Origin: Ruminococcaceae bacterium UBA5401
Lineage (GTDB): Bacteria > Bacillota > Clostridia > Oscillospirales > Acutalibacteraceae
Assembly (NCBI GenBank): GCA_002409675.1
Contig: DHOB01000078.1
Location: 1 to 22,497, forward strand
Length of the DNA stretch: 22,497 bases
Direction: 5' to 3'
Shown here: piece by piece, positions 14,779 through 22,455 of the stretch
How the letters are laid out: the number at the start of each line of letters is the position of its first letter
Position numbering within the stretch: the first letter of the stretch is position 1
The notes under the pieces: generated by a model
What the model saw: the letters and a program-made list of their open reading frames with translations, nothing else
The model's database searches: none
What the model was told of the DNA's origin: nothing
Program-made: the position numbers and the translations under genes

Positions 14779-16203
14779 ATGCTGATTCATGTGGTCGCGC
14801 CCGGCGAGACGCTCTGGCAGATTGCAAACCGGTACGGCGTCACGCCGGAAGAAACCGCGGCCGTCAACGGGCTGGAAAACCCCGACCGGCTCGTGGTCGG
14901 CCAGGCGCTGGTGATTCCGAGCGAGGATTTTTACATCGTGCAGCCCGGAGACACCCTGTGGAGCATCGCCCGGGCATACGGTACGACGGTGCAGACAATC
15001 GCGCGGGAAAACCGGATTGAGGACCCGGACCGAATCACACCCGGAACGGTGCTTTATCTGCCCGTCCCCCGGCACCGCGTCCAGCCCGGCGAGACCCTGG
15101 GTGAAATTGCCCGGGAATACGGCGTGCCGCTGCAGACGCTGATTGCGGTAAACCGGATTGAGGACCCGGACCGGATTACGGCCGGAACCGTTCTGGTGAT
15201 TCCGCGCCGGGAGAGACCCCCGATGAACGTAAACGCCTTTCTGTACCGTCTGGGGGAAGACGCCGTCCCTATCGTCGAAGAGAGCGGCCGGTACCTGACT
15301 TACCTGAGCCCGTTCGCCTATCTGATCCAGGAGGACGGGACCCTTCAGGCGATCGACGACGCGCCCGCCCTCCAGGCCGCGCGGGGCACAGGGGCCGTCC
15401 CCATGATGGCCATCACCAATTTTACGGCCACTTCCCGCGGGGAGAACCTCGCTTCCGCCGTGCTGAACAACCCGCAGACCGTGGAGCGCCTGCTGACCGA
15501 AATCATCCGCGAGATGCGAGCGAAGGGATACCGCGGGCTGAACATCGACCTCGAAAACGTTCTTCCGGCAGACCGGGAAGCCTACAACCGGTTTCTTCAG
15601 CGCGCGGTGGACCGCCTGCACGCGGAGGGCTTCTTCGTTTCCACCTCGCTCGCGCCGAAGACCTCCGCGGAGCAGGCCGGCCTGCTCTATGAGGCGCACG
15701 ACTACGAGGCGCACGGAAGAATCGCCGATTTCGTGATTCTGATGACATACGAATGGGGCTACCGGAAAGGGCCGCCCCAGCCGATTTCGCCCCTCGACCA
15801 GATTGAGCGGGTCCTCGATTACGCCGTCACGGCGATTCCCCGCGAAAAGATTTACCTCGGATTCCAGATTTATGCGAGGGACTGGCTGCTGCCCCACGAA
15901 GAGGGCCGGGAGGCGGAAACCTTCAGCGCGCAGGAAGCCGTCGCAAGGGCCGTCAGATACGGCGCGCAGATTCAGTACGACACCATCGCGCAGGCGCCGT
16001 TTTTTCAGTACACGGACGAACAGGGCCGCCGGCACGAGGTCTGGTTTGAGGACGCGCGCAGCGCGCAGGCGAAATTTGACACCGCAAAGCGCTACGGCCT
16101 GGGCGGAATCAGCTACTGGGCCCTGGGCTACCCGTTCCCCCAGAACTGGGCGCTGCTGGAGGACAACTTTGCGATTGCAAAGCGGGGCTCCGCTTCCTCC
16201 TGA
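14779..16203 (+). CDS. LysM-GH18 spore cortex-lytic type glycosidase (SleL/YaaH-like)
   Basis: The protein is 474 residues. Three LysM peptidoglycan-binding repeats fill residues 3-47, 51-96 and 99-143, each with the GETLWQIA/GDTLWSIA pattern. A GH18 catalytic domain occupies about 150-465, with the signature NIDLEN giving Asp257 and catalytic Glu259, and ILMTYEWGY and SYWALGYPFPQNW as later barrel strands. This is the architecture of SleL/YaaH, the N-acetylglucosaminidase that degrades spore-cortex muramic-delta-lactam peptidoglycan during germination. SleL usually has two LysM repeats; three is a variant. As in that family there is no obvious secretion signal. AAGGAGG lies 12 bases before the ATG. 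The product could release sugars handled by the MurNAc locus, but no regulatory link is visible. Confidence 0.88.
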   Translation: MLIHVVAPGETLWQIANRYGVTPEETAAVNGLENPDRLVVGQALVIPSEDFYIVQPGDTLWSIARAYGTTVQTIARENRIEDPDRITPGTVLYLPVPRHRVQPGETLGEIAREYGVPLQTLIAVNRIEDPDRITAGTVLVIPRRERPPMNVNAFLYRLGEDAVPIVEESGRYLTYLSPFAYLIQEDGTLQAIDDAPALQAARGTGAVPMMAITNFTATSRGENLASAVLNNPQTVERLLTEIIREMRAKGYRGLNIDLENVLPADREAYNRFLQRAVDRLHAEGFFVSTSLAPKTSAEQAGLLYEAHDYEAHGRIADFVILMTYEWGYRKGPPQPISPLDQIERVLDYAVTAIPREKIYLGFQIYARDWLLPHEEGREAETFSAQEAVARAVRYGAQIQYDTIAQAPFFQYTDEQGRRHEVWFEDARSAQAKFDTAKRYGLGGISYWALGYPFPQNWALLEDNFAIAKRGSASS

Positions 16204-16337
16204 GCCGGCGGCCGAAGCCGCCCGCAGAAAAGCAAAACTTTAAAAAAGCGGCGGAATAAGATTTCCCCCGATTGGAAGACTATGTTTCAAGAGGCCGCTT
16301 CAGACCCCTGAAATAAAGAATCGGAGGGAAAGCTTTA

Positions 16338-16634
16338 ATGACTGACAAAAATGATATTTCATCCGCCCTTCCAAGGAACGCGCTGCAGGACATACCGCAG
16401 CCGAACGCAGACGCCAGGCCCATCACCGCGCTGGTCCGGAAAAGCGGGCGCATCACCGGCTATCAGCTTTCGGACGGCCGCGTCCTGAACAAGGAAGAAG
16501 GGGTCCGGCTCGCCAAACAGGGCGGCATCCGCGGGGTCGGCGTCGCGACGAGGAACGGGGCCGAATACCTCAAGTCTCTGCCGGATGAAGACGAGAAAAA
16601 CAACCTGAGCAATCTCCCGTCCATCACGCAATAG
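16338..16634 (+). CDS. DUF3892 domain-containing protein
   Basis: This is a 98-residue protein. The central segment (about residues 28-75: ITALVRKSGRITGYQLSDGR, then LAKQGGIRGVGVATRNG) matches the small DUF3892 family found in Firmicutes. The tail EYLKSLPDEDEKNNLSNLP is also typical. The function of the family is unknown. The N-terminal 27 residues are polar and probably disordered. A GGAGGG ribosome binding site precedes the ATG. It follows the LysM-GH18 gene after 134 bases; a GGCGGC-CGAA-GCCGCC hairpin without U-tract lies between (16207-16222), so cotranscription is uncertain. Confidence 0.85.
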   Translation: MTDKNDISSALPRNALQDIPQPNADARPITALVRKSGRITGYQLSDGRVLNKEEGVRLAKQGGIRGVGVATRNGAEYLKSLPDEDEKNNLSNLPSITQ

Positions 16635-16710
16635 GCGCGGGCGTGTGGAAAGCTTATTCGCTTTACAGGGCTTCGGAGGCCCGGGAACAGGATGCATCGG
16701 GGCAAGAAGC

Positions 16711-16742
16711 TAAAATAAAAAACAGCCGCTCCCCCGGCGGCT
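16711..16742 (-). terminator. Rho-independent terminator of the ykuK-dsbA transcript
   Basis: On the minus strand the stop codon of the DsbA-family gene runs directly into AGCCGC (16742-16737), a loop of seven, and GCGGCT (16729-16724). This is followed by GTTTTTTATTTTA (16723-16711), a good U-tract. Confidence 0.8.
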
Positions 16743-17248
16743 TATTTCCCCTGCGCATCGCTCAGAAAACGCTTCAGCTGTTCTTTCGTCACGCCGACGT
16801 CTTCCACGGCGTCCAGCTTCCTGCCGTTCAGGCGGTAAGCCGGCACCACCCAGACGCCGGATTTTTCATAGGCATAGTCGTTCGCGGCGAGCTGCGCTTT
16901 CCGGTAGGTCCCCCGTTCCAGCGCCCGGCGAAAGGCGCCGCCGTCGAGCAGCCCCTTCACACGCGCCGCGAGCACCGCCGCGTCTTCGATGTCGGCGCGG
17001 TCTTCCAGCGCCGCCCGGAACATGCGGCCGTGGTATTCCCACAGGTCCGCGCCGTGCTCCAGGGCAAAAAAATACCCCTGGATGCACAGTTCGCTGTGCG
17101 GACCGTAAGGGTCCGGCCGCGGGTGCGCTTCGCAGGGGCGCCAGAGAACCTCGATTTTCGGGTAGCGCGGGAGCAGCTCTTTCAGGTACTGATGCGCGCG
17201 CATGCAGTAGGGGCAAATATAATCGAAGAAAACTTCGAGCCGTGCCAT
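16742..17248 (-). CDS. DsbA-family thioredoxin-fold oxidoreductase
   Basis: The protein is 168 residues, starting at an ATG preceded by GAAAGGAGC. The thioredoxin-like active site Cys12-Pro-Tyr-Cys15 follows the first strand (LEVFFDYICPYC). The middle is the helical insertion of DsbA/FrnE/2-hydroxychromene-2-carboxylate isomerase-like proteins. VVPAYRLNG supplies the cis-proline loop opposite the cysteines. No signal peptide or lipobox is present, so it is cytoplasmic. Its partner and whether it oxidises, reduces or isomerises thiols cannot be told. The gene begins 45 bases after the YkuK gene and shares its direction and terminator. Confidence 0.87.
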   Translation of the reverse strand: MARLEVFFDYICPYCMRAHQYLKELLPRYPKIEVLWRPCEAHPRPDPYGPHSELCIQGYFFALEHGADLWEYHGRMFRAALEDRADIEDAAVLAARVKGLLDGGAFRRALERGTYRKAQLAANDYAYEKSGVWVVPAYRLNGRKLDAVEDVGVTKEQLKRFLSDAQGK

Positions 17249-17293
17249 CGAAAAAGCTCCTTTCAGAACGGAAACGTGCGGAAAAGAAAATTC

Positions 17294-17785
17294 TCATTTG
17301 CTGATTTTATCCGCGATGCTGCTTGCCGCAAAAGAATCCGGCTTGATTTTGCAGTTGTATCCGCATGCCCGAATCCAGGAAACAAGGTCCGGAATCAGCT
17401 TGCTGGTCTTCCCTTTTGTTCCGGCGTCCACATGGATGCAGAAATTGACGTCCTCAAAATCGAAATCCGTCTGTTTTTTTGAGAAATCCTCCAGTTTTGA
17501 AATCAGCTTATCCGCACATTTCAGGCTCATGCTGGTCTCATATAATAATTTCTGCCTGATGTTGTCGATTCTTTTGATGCGCAAAACGTCGTAGAAGAAA
17601 ATTCCGCCGTGGCCTATGTTTTGAACCGCTATCACTACAACCATTTTGGTGTCGGAGTAGTTCTGGCTGTCCGTTCCGACGATCAGGTTAAACCCTTCCG
17701 ATGTCTTGTAATTTGTCCGGATGTAATTCACGATAATGCGGACCACCTGGTCGTCGCTGCAGCTCCCGTAAGTTGGACTAATCAT
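17294..17785 (-). CDS. YkuK-family ribonuclease H-like protein (DUF458)
   Basis: The protein is 163 residues. The pattern LIVGTDSQNY near residue 34 resembles the first acidic strand of an RNase H-like fold, and VDAGTKGKTSKLIPDLVSWI followed by IKPDSFAASSIADK is the highly conserved C-terminal signature of the YkuK family. The aspartates in those segments are candidate metal ligands. Nuclease activity is presumed from fold, not established. In sporeformers YkuK homologues are of unknown role. TTGGAGAG precedes the ATG. Base composition is lower in GC and uses more AAA, AAT and ATA codons than its neighbours, which hints at a different history. Confidence 0.88.
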   Translation of the reverse strand: MISPTYGSCSDDQVVRIIVNYIRTNYKTSEGFNLIVGTDSQNYSDTKMVVVIAVQNIGHGGIFFYDVLRIKRIDNIRQKLLYETSMSLKCADKLISKLEDFSKKQTDFDFEDVNFCIHVDAGTKGKTSKLIPDLVSWIRACGYNCKIKPDSFAASSIADKISK

Positions 17786-17985
17786 CGCTTTATTCTCTCC
17801 AAGTCAAAGATTTCATCCTATCGATTGACGCGGCGCCCTGATTCTTCCGAAACGTGGTTCCCAGACAGCACTTCCTTTCAGAAAGACCCGGCTGTTGCCG
17901 GCAAAGCGGCGGAACGAATGCTTAAAAAACCGCAAAGCATCCCCTTTCCCTGCGTCTCACGGCGGTTTTCAGTGCCGTTTACAAC

Positions 17986-18014
17986 ATTATACATCATCTT
18001 TTTCCGGCAGACAA
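17986..18014 (-). promoter_or_regulatory. Sigma-A promoter of the ykuK-dsbA transcript
   Basis: On the minus strand TTGTCT (18014-18009) and TATAAT (17991-17986) are 17 bases apart. The start would be near 17979, giving a long leader of about 195 bases before the YkuK ATG at 17785. The leader contains a CCGGC-TGTT-GCCGG hairpin (17888-17901); no convincing leader peptide or riboswitch was found in it. Confidence 0.6.
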
Positions 18015-18062
18015 TCCGAATCGGCGGCAGCGGAAAATATTTTTCAGCCCGGCCGGAAAAAA

Positions 18063-18280
18063 GCGCACCGGGCACGTACGGCGCGGCAGGTTGTAGACAA
18101 ACTGCCAGGCTGCGACAAATCGTGCAAGACAAGACGGCAAGCGCAGCAGATGAGGGAGCATACTCTCTGTATGTGACCGAAATCTGCAAGCGCAGTCCAC
18201 TTGAAAGCAAAATTGCAACGCAATTTTGCGGTTGCGCGACTTTGTCGTCAGTCTGGGCGCGCCGGGCACGTACGGCGCGG
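18063..18280. repeat. Hairpin-rich element bounded by 24-bp direct repeats
   Basis: The gene-free region 17786-18424 contains an approximately 218-base unit. Its ends are near-identical 24-mers (18063-18086 and 18257-18280, one mismatch) containing GGGCACGTACGGCGCGG. Inside are strong inverted repeats: 18085-18106 (10-bp arms, one mismatch, 2-base loop) and 18207-18229 (GCAAAATTGC, AAC, GCAATTTTGC, perfect). No ORF in it has a ribosome binding site. It resembles a MITE-like or other dispersed intergenic repeat, or a structured RNA; it ends six bases before the kdgK -35 element. Confidence 0.6.
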
Positions 18281-18285
18281 TCCTA

Positions 18286-18314
18286 TTGACAGGAAAGGGA
18301 TTCCACATTATACT
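18286..18314 (+). promoter_or_regulatory. Sigma-A promoter of kdgK
   Basis: TTGACA (18286-18291) and TATACT (18309-18314) are separated by 17 bases, nearly perfect consensus. The start would be near 18321, about 100 bases before the GTG start. A GCGTG-CTGGC-CACGC hairpin (18391-18405) sits just upstream of the ribosome binding site and could modulate translation. Confidence 0.8.
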
Positions 18315-18424
18315 GAAATCAAATGGTTTTCTCTTCTGCCCCGCGATTCGGCCCATTCTCTCGCGGCAAAGTTTTGGACTTAAAATTCAAGCGTGCTGGC
18401 CACGCGTAAGGAGCGTTATCCAGA

Positions 18425-19447
18425 GTGAAGATTCTTACATTCGGTGAAATAATGCTGCGGTTCAAACCGCCGGCTTTCGCCCGCCTCGTGCAGGCGAATT
18501 CTTTTGAAGCAAGCTACGGGGGCGCTGAGGCGAACGTCGCCGTTTCCCTTTCCATTTTTCACGACGACGCGGCTTACCTGACCAAATTGCCGGAAAATCC
18601 CCTCGGAGAAGCCGCGCTCGGCACCCTGAGGCGTTTCGGCGTCGATACCGGCCGCGTCCTGCGCGGCGGCCCGCGCCTGGGCACCTATTACTTCGAAAAA
18701 GGGACGAGCATCCGACCGACCCGCGTGGTTTATGACCGCGCCGGAAGCTCCATCGCCACGGCAAGGCGTTCGGAGTTCGACTGGCCCGCCCTGCTCAAAG
18801 GGGTGGATATATTTTACTTTTCCGGCATCACGCCGGCCATCTCCGATGAGCTGGCCGGTGCGGTGAAGGATGCGCTTACATACTGCAAAAGTCGCGGCAT
18901 CACCGTTGTTTCCGACCTCAACTACCGCGGAAAAATGTGGACGCCCGAAAAAGCCCGCTCGGTCATGCGCGGGCTGATGCCCTATATCGATATCTGCCTT
19001 GCGAACGACGAGGATTTTGAAGCGGCCCTCGGCATCCGTGCCTTCGACGGGGACATGTCGCGCGGCATCGAGCAGATTAACAGCTTCCGCGCCGGCATGA
19101 AAAAAATCACGGAAGAGTTTCCGAACTGTAAAGCGGTCGCCAGCATCCTGCGCAACATCCACTCCGTGGAGGAGAGCGACTGGATGGGCATCCTGCTGCG
19201 GGACGGAAAATTCTACGAGAGCCCGGTTCACAGCGTGCATGTGATGGAGGGCGTGGCGTCCGGGGACGCCTTCGGCGCCGGGCTGATTCACGGTCTGCTG
19301 CACTTCAAAGACCCGCAGGAGAGCATCGACTTTGCCATCGCGGCCAGCGTGCTCAAGCTGATGATCGGCGGCGACCTCAATCTCGTGACCGAAGACGAGG
19401 TTCGGGCCGCGATGCGCAAGGGCGGCAGCGCGCGCGTAAGCCGCTGA
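18425..19447 (+). CDS. kdgK: PfkB-family sugar kinase, probable 2-dehydro-3-deoxygluconokinase
   Basis: The protein is 340 residues from a GTG at 18425 with AAGGAG eleven bases upstream. It is a ribokinase-like (PfkB) fold: the N-terminal FGEIMLRFKPP and YGGAEANVAVSLS sugar-binding region, the central VVSDLNYRGKMW and ICLANDEDFE strands, and the C-terminal phosphoryl-transfer loop with Asp281 in ASGDAFGAG (the first position of the usual GAGD is changed to A-S-G-D). Phosphorylation of 2-keto-3-deoxygluconate to KDG-6-phosphate is inferred from similarity to KdgK and from the convergent kduI and kduD genes, which make that substrate. Other PfkB specificities remain possible. Confidence 0.85.
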   Translation: MKILTFGEIMLRFKPPAFARLVQANSFEASYGGAEANVAVSLSIFHDDAAYLTKLPENPLGEAALGTLRRFGVDTGRVLRGGPRLGTYYFEKGTSIRPTRVVYDRAGSSIATARRSEFDWPALLKGVDIFYFSGITPAISDELAGAVKDALTYCKSRGITVVSDLNYRGKMWTPEKARSVMRGLMPYIDICLANDEDFEAALGIRAFDGDMSRGIEQINSFRAGMKKITEEFPNCKAVASILRNIHSVEESDWMGILLRDGKFYESPVHSVHVMEGVASGDAFGAGLIHGLLHFKDPQESIDFAIAASVLKLMIGGDLNLVTEDEVRAAMRKGGSARVSR

Positions 19448-19509
19448 GCCGTGGCCATAAAATAAATTGGCTCTGCCAAATCAGGGCCCTTAAAACAGAA
19501 CATATCGCA

Positions 19510-19570
19510 AGACACCCCTTTCGCCAGATCGTTCTTCAAGGTGAAAAGGGTGTCTCGTTTTCTTATTATT
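19510..19570 (+). terminator. Terminator between kdgK and kduI
   Basis: AGACACCC (19510-19517) pairs with GGGTGTCT (19548-19555), extended by TTT/AAA after one mismatch, and is followed by cgttttcttattatt. The loop is long, about 25-30 bases. The U-rich side favours termination of kdgK; the same stem may also serve the convergent kduI transcript. Confidence 0.6.
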
Positions 19571-19596
19571 TAGCCGAGCGGAACGGCAGGGCTTTG

Positions 19597-20439
19597 TTAT
19601 TTCAGCTTTTCGGTCGGGATGGCGTCCATGTCGTCGAACGCGCGGTTTTCCCCGGCCATGGCCCAGATAAACGCGTAGTTCGAGGTGCCGCAGCCCGCGT
19701 GAATCGACCAGCTCGGGTTGATAATCGCCTGCTCGTTGTGCATGACGACGTGGCGGGTCTCGCTCCCCTGCCCCATCAAGTGGAACACGACGTTGTCCTT
19801 TGGAATATTGAAATAAAAATAGACTTCCATGCGGCGCTCGTGGGTATGTACGGGCATGGTGTTCCAGACGCTGCCGGGTTCCAGTATCGTGCACCCCATC
19901 GAAAGCTGGCAGGTTTCCAGAACATCCGGATGAATGAACTGGTTGATGGTTCTTTTGTTGCTGGTTCCGTCTGAGCCGAGCCTGCGGTGGATTGCTTTTT
20001 CAAACGGAATCGGCGTTGTCGGGAACGGCCGGTGCGCCGGCGTGGAGCAGATGTAGAATTTCGGAGGTTCCGCCGGGCTGGAAGCTTTGAAGGAGACGGA
20101 CTTCGTCCCCATCGAAATGTACAGCCCCGCGAGATGCCCGACCGGGTAGTCGGTTCCGTCCGCCGTGACGACCCCGTCGCCGCCGATGTTGATAAGGCCG
20201 AGCTCCCGGCGCTCCAGAAAATAGCGGACGCCGAAGTTCTTCCAGCAGTCGATGTTCCGGTCGAGCTTCAGCTCTTTTTGCACCGGCATCGCGCCGAGGA
20301 CGACGATTCGGTCCACGTGCGAATACACGGCCGTCACGTCGTCCGGCACGAACACGTGCTCAATCAGGAATTCCCTGCGGATTTCATCGGTCGTATAGTG
20401 CCTGAAGTCCCTCGGATTTGCAGAATATCGAGTATCCAT
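19597..20439 (-). CDS. kduI: 5-dehydro-4-deoxy-D-glucuronate isomerase KduI
   Basis: This 280-residue zinc-dependent cupin isomerises 5-keto-4-deoxyuronate, the ring-opened product of unsaturated galacturonate, to 2,5-diketo-3-deoxygluconate. The metal ligands are all present: His198 and His200 in VHTHERRME, Glu205 in the same motif, and His247 in WSIHAGCG. Each is two residues later than in E. coli KduI (196, 198, 203, 245). Length and the N-terminal RYSANPRDFRHYTTDEIR are typical. GAAAGGGG precedes the ATG. It lies 15 bases after kduD in the same direction, the last gene of a lacI-kduD-kduI unit. Confidence 0.97.
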   Translation of the reverse strand: MDTRYSANPRDFRHYTTDEIRREFLIEHVFVPDDVTAVYSHVDRIVVLGAMPVQKELKLDRNIDCWKNFGVRYFLERRELGLINIGGDGVVTADGTDYPVGHLAGLYISMGTKSVSFKASSPAEPPKFYICSTPAHRPFPTTPIPFEKAIHRRLGSDGTSNKRTINQFIHPDVLETCQLSMGCTILEPGSVWNTMPVHTHERRMEVYFYFNIPKDNVVFHLMGQGSETRHVVMHNEQAIINPSWSIHAGCGTSNYAFIWAMAGENRAFDDMDAIPTEKLK

Positions 20440-20454
20440 TTTGCTGCCCCTTTC

Positions 20455-21240
20455 TCACGGCTGTTTGCCGATGTAGGCGAGAATGCCGCCGTCCACGTAG
20501 AGGATGTGCCCGTTGACGAAGTTGGAAGCGTCGGAAGCGAGAAACACCGCCGGGCCCTGCAGGTCGCCGGTCGTTCCCCAGCGGGCGGCCGGAGTCCTGG
20601 AAATGATGAATTTGTTGAACGGATGGTTCGGGGTGCGCAGCGGAGCCGTCTGCGGCGTTTCGATGTAGCCGGGGCCGATGCCGTTGCACTGGATGTTGTA
20701 CTGCCCGTATTCGCTCGCGATGTTCCGGGTGAGCATCTTCAGGCCGCCTTTGGCCGCCGCATAGGCGCTGACGGTTTCACGGCCGAGCTCGCTCATCATG
20801 GAGCAGATGTTGATGATTTTTCCGTGCCCGCGCCGAATCATGCCGGGAATCACGGCTTTCGACATGATAAACGGGCCGTTCAGGTCCACGTCGACCACCT
20901 GGCGGAATTCGGCCGCGGTCATATCGCACATGGGGATGCGCTTGATGATTCCGGCGTTGTTCACCAGGATGTCGATTGGGGCGACTTCGGATTCGACTTT
21001 TTGAATGAACTTCTTGACGGCGTCTTCGTCGGTGACGTCGCAGAGGTAGCCGTGTGCTTTGATTCCGTCCGCCTCATAGGATTTCAGGCCCTTTTCCATC
21101 AGCTTCTGATTGTTTCCGTTGAAGACGACGGTGGCCCCCGCCTGAGAGAACGCCTTCGCGATTGCCATGCCAATGCCGTGAGAAGCACCCGTGACCAGTG
21201 CCGTTTTTCCCTTCAGAGAAAATCGATCCAAAATGCTCAT
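20455..21240 (-). CDS. kduD: 2-dehydro-3-deoxy-D-gluconate 5-dehydrogenase KduD
   Basis: This 261-residue short-chain dehydrogenase/reductase reduces 2,5-diketo-3-deoxygluconate to 2-keto-3-deoxygluconate with NAD(P)H. The Rossmann motif TGASHGIG is at about residues 19-26, the NNAG motif follows the fourth strand, and the catalytic Tyr160 and Lys164 are in SAYAAAKGG, with the preceding serine in the SMMSE stretch. C-terminal FLASDASNFVNGHILYVDGG is the usual SDR ending. The ATG at 21240 has GGAGG just upstream; the longer frame above it overlaps the lacI end and is not real. Its pairing with KduI fixes the pathway, since SDR sequence alone would leave the substrate open. Confidence 0.94.
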   Translation of the reverse strand: MSILDRFSLKGKTALVTGASHGIGMAIAKAFSQAGATVVFNGNNQKLMEKGLKSYEADGIKAHGYLCDVTDEDAVKKFIQKVESEVAPIDILVNNAGIIKRIPMCDMTAAEFRQVVDVDLNGPFIMSKAVIPGMIRRGHGKIINICSMMSELGRETVSAYAAAKGGLKMLTRNIASEYGQYNIQCNGIGPGYIETPQTAPLRTPNHPFNKFIISRTPAARWGTTGDLQGPAVFLASDASNFVNGHILYVDGGILAYIGKQP

Positions 21241-21325
21241 GATAAAACCTCCTGTCAGATTTGGCTTTTGGCTTGTGAATGGGACTCCCGAAAAATACGG
21301 ATTTGTTCCCCGCAGGCGGGCAATC

Positions 21326-22366
21326 TCAGCCCGCCGCGGGCTGAGTGGCGCCGGAGAGGCGCAGCGCCGTGGATTCGCCCCAGTCGACGGCGCACTCAAG
21401 CATCCGGGCCACGGGTTCTTTCCGCTTCCCCGACAGAATGTCGGAAAGAATCCGCATGGCTTCCCGGCCCTCTTCGTAAACCGGCTGGACGACGGTGGTG
21501 ACGCTCGGCGCGGAAAACCGGGTCCATTCGGTGTTGTCGAAGCCGAGGACCCCGACGGTATTCGGAATCAGGTTCCGAAAATTCCTCAGCGCCAGATAAA
21601 CCGTGGGAAGGGCCCAGCAGTTCGGCACAAAGAGAAGGGTGTGGCGGTTCAGGCGCAGGTGTCCCGCCACAAAGGCGCTGATTTCGCCCGGCGAGGTGTC
21701 GGAATGAAGCGGCAGGGTCGCGCAGGCCTTCCCCGCCTTTTTCAACACTCCCAAAAAGGCGGAAACGCGGTCCTGCCTCGCGCTCAGCTTGCCGGGGTCG
21801 GCCGTCAGCATCAAAAAATCATCATAGCCCCTTTCAAGGCAGGCTTCGACCGCTCTGCGCGTCGCGGTTCGGCTGTCGGTTCCGACCCGGCTGTTTGCCG
21901 TCCTGCGGGCCGAACTGTCGAGGAAAACGATCGGCACGCCGAGCGCTTTCAGCTTTTTGCCGACGTCCGGAAACTGGAGCGTCGGCTGCACAATCAGCCC
22001 GTCCACCCCCATGTTCACCATGCGCTCGATATAGATGCGCTCGGTCCGGCCGTCATAGTTGCTGTTGCCCAGAACAATCTGGTAATTTTCCGGCAGAGTG
22101 ACGCTTTCGATTCCCCGCACAACCTGGTTGGCAAACAGGTTTGCGACATCTCCGAGAATCACGCCGACCATCTTCGTCCGCTTCCGGTTCAGGCAGCGGG
22201 CCGCCAGATTGGGGCGGTACCGGGTCGCCTCAATCGCCTTTTGAATCCGCCCGCGGGTTTCCGCGGACATTTTTTCAAACTTTCCGTTCAGATAAAACGA
22301 AACGGTGGTTTTGGAAGTGCGGGCCATCCGGGCGACCGTATTGATTGTAACGCTGTTTTCCGGCAT
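21326..22366 (-). CDS. LacI/GalR-family transcriptional regulator
   Basis: The protein is 346 residues from the ATG at 22366, which has GGAGG six bases upstream. An N-terminal LacI helix-turn-helix (about residues 6-30, TINTVARMARTSKTTVSFYL) and hinge helix (RPNLAARCLNRKRT) are followed by a periplasmic-binding-protein-like effector domain from about residue 60 (MVGVILGDVANLFANQVVRG) to about 325. The recognition helix reads S-K-T-T-V-S-F-Y. Position just upstream of kduD and kduI, in the same direction, suggests it controls uronate catabolism, with a uronate-pathway intermediate as inducer (inferred). A LacI-type operator lies between its promoter and start, so it probably represses itself and, by readthrough, the operon. 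The 85-base gap to kduD has GC-rich hairpins but no clear promoter or U-tract. Confidence 0.92.
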   Translation of the reverse strand: MPENSVTINTVARMARTSKTTVSFYLNGKFEKMSAETRGRIQKAIEATRYRPNLAARCLNRKRTKMVGVILGDVANLFANQVVRGIESVTLPENYQIVLGNSNYDGRTERIYIERMVNMGVDGLIVQPTLQFPDVGKKLKALGVPIVFLDSSARRTANSRVGTDSRTATRRAVEACLERGYDDFLMLTADPGKLSARQDRVSAFLGVLKKAGKACATLPLHSDTSPGEISAFVAGHLRLNRHTLLFVPNCWALPTVYLALRNFRNLIPNTVGVLGFDNTEWTRFSAPSVTTVVQPVYEEGREAMRILSDILSGKRKEPVARMLECAVDWGESTALRLSGATQPAAG

Positions 22367-22397
22367 AAAAGCCCTCCGCATCATGCTTTTAAGATAT

Positions 22398-22411
22398 GTA
22401 AATCGGTTTAC
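22398..22411. promoter_or_regulatory. LacI-family operator upstream of the regulator
   Basis: GTAAATCGGTTTAC is a near-palindrome centred on CG, the typical form of LacI-family operators, with flanking AAGATA and TATCTT extending the symmetry. It lies just downstream of the predicted start point, where binding would block transcription of lacI, kduD and kduI. Confidence 0.65.
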
Positions 22412-22427
22412 TATCTTTCTGCTTTTT

Positions 22428-22455
22428 ATTATAAACCGGATTTTCGATTTTTCAA
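22428..22455 (-). promoter_or_regulatory. Sigma-A promoter of lacI-kduD-kduI
   Basis: On the minus strand TTGAAA (22455-22450) and TATAAT (22433-22428) are separated by 16 bases. The start would be near 22421, about 55 bases before the regulator ATG, with the operator inside this leader. Confidence 0.65.

Noticed and set aside
15010..15173. Repeated 23-base sequence considered as a mobile or regulatory repeat
   Set aside because: Both copies encode the same part of successive LysM domains, so protein-repeat duplication explains them.
17994..18356. A 120-residue minus-strand frame through the repeat-like element, and an overlapping 110-residue frame at 17878-18210
   Set aside because: Both run through inverted repeats, lack ribosome binding sites and contain the same APGTYG-type translation only because of the direct repeats. 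Treated as non-coding.
19987..21501. A 504-residue plus-strand frame opposite kduI and kduD
   Set aside because: It is antisense to two enzymes with all active-site residues; it has no ribosome binding site and no recognisable domain.
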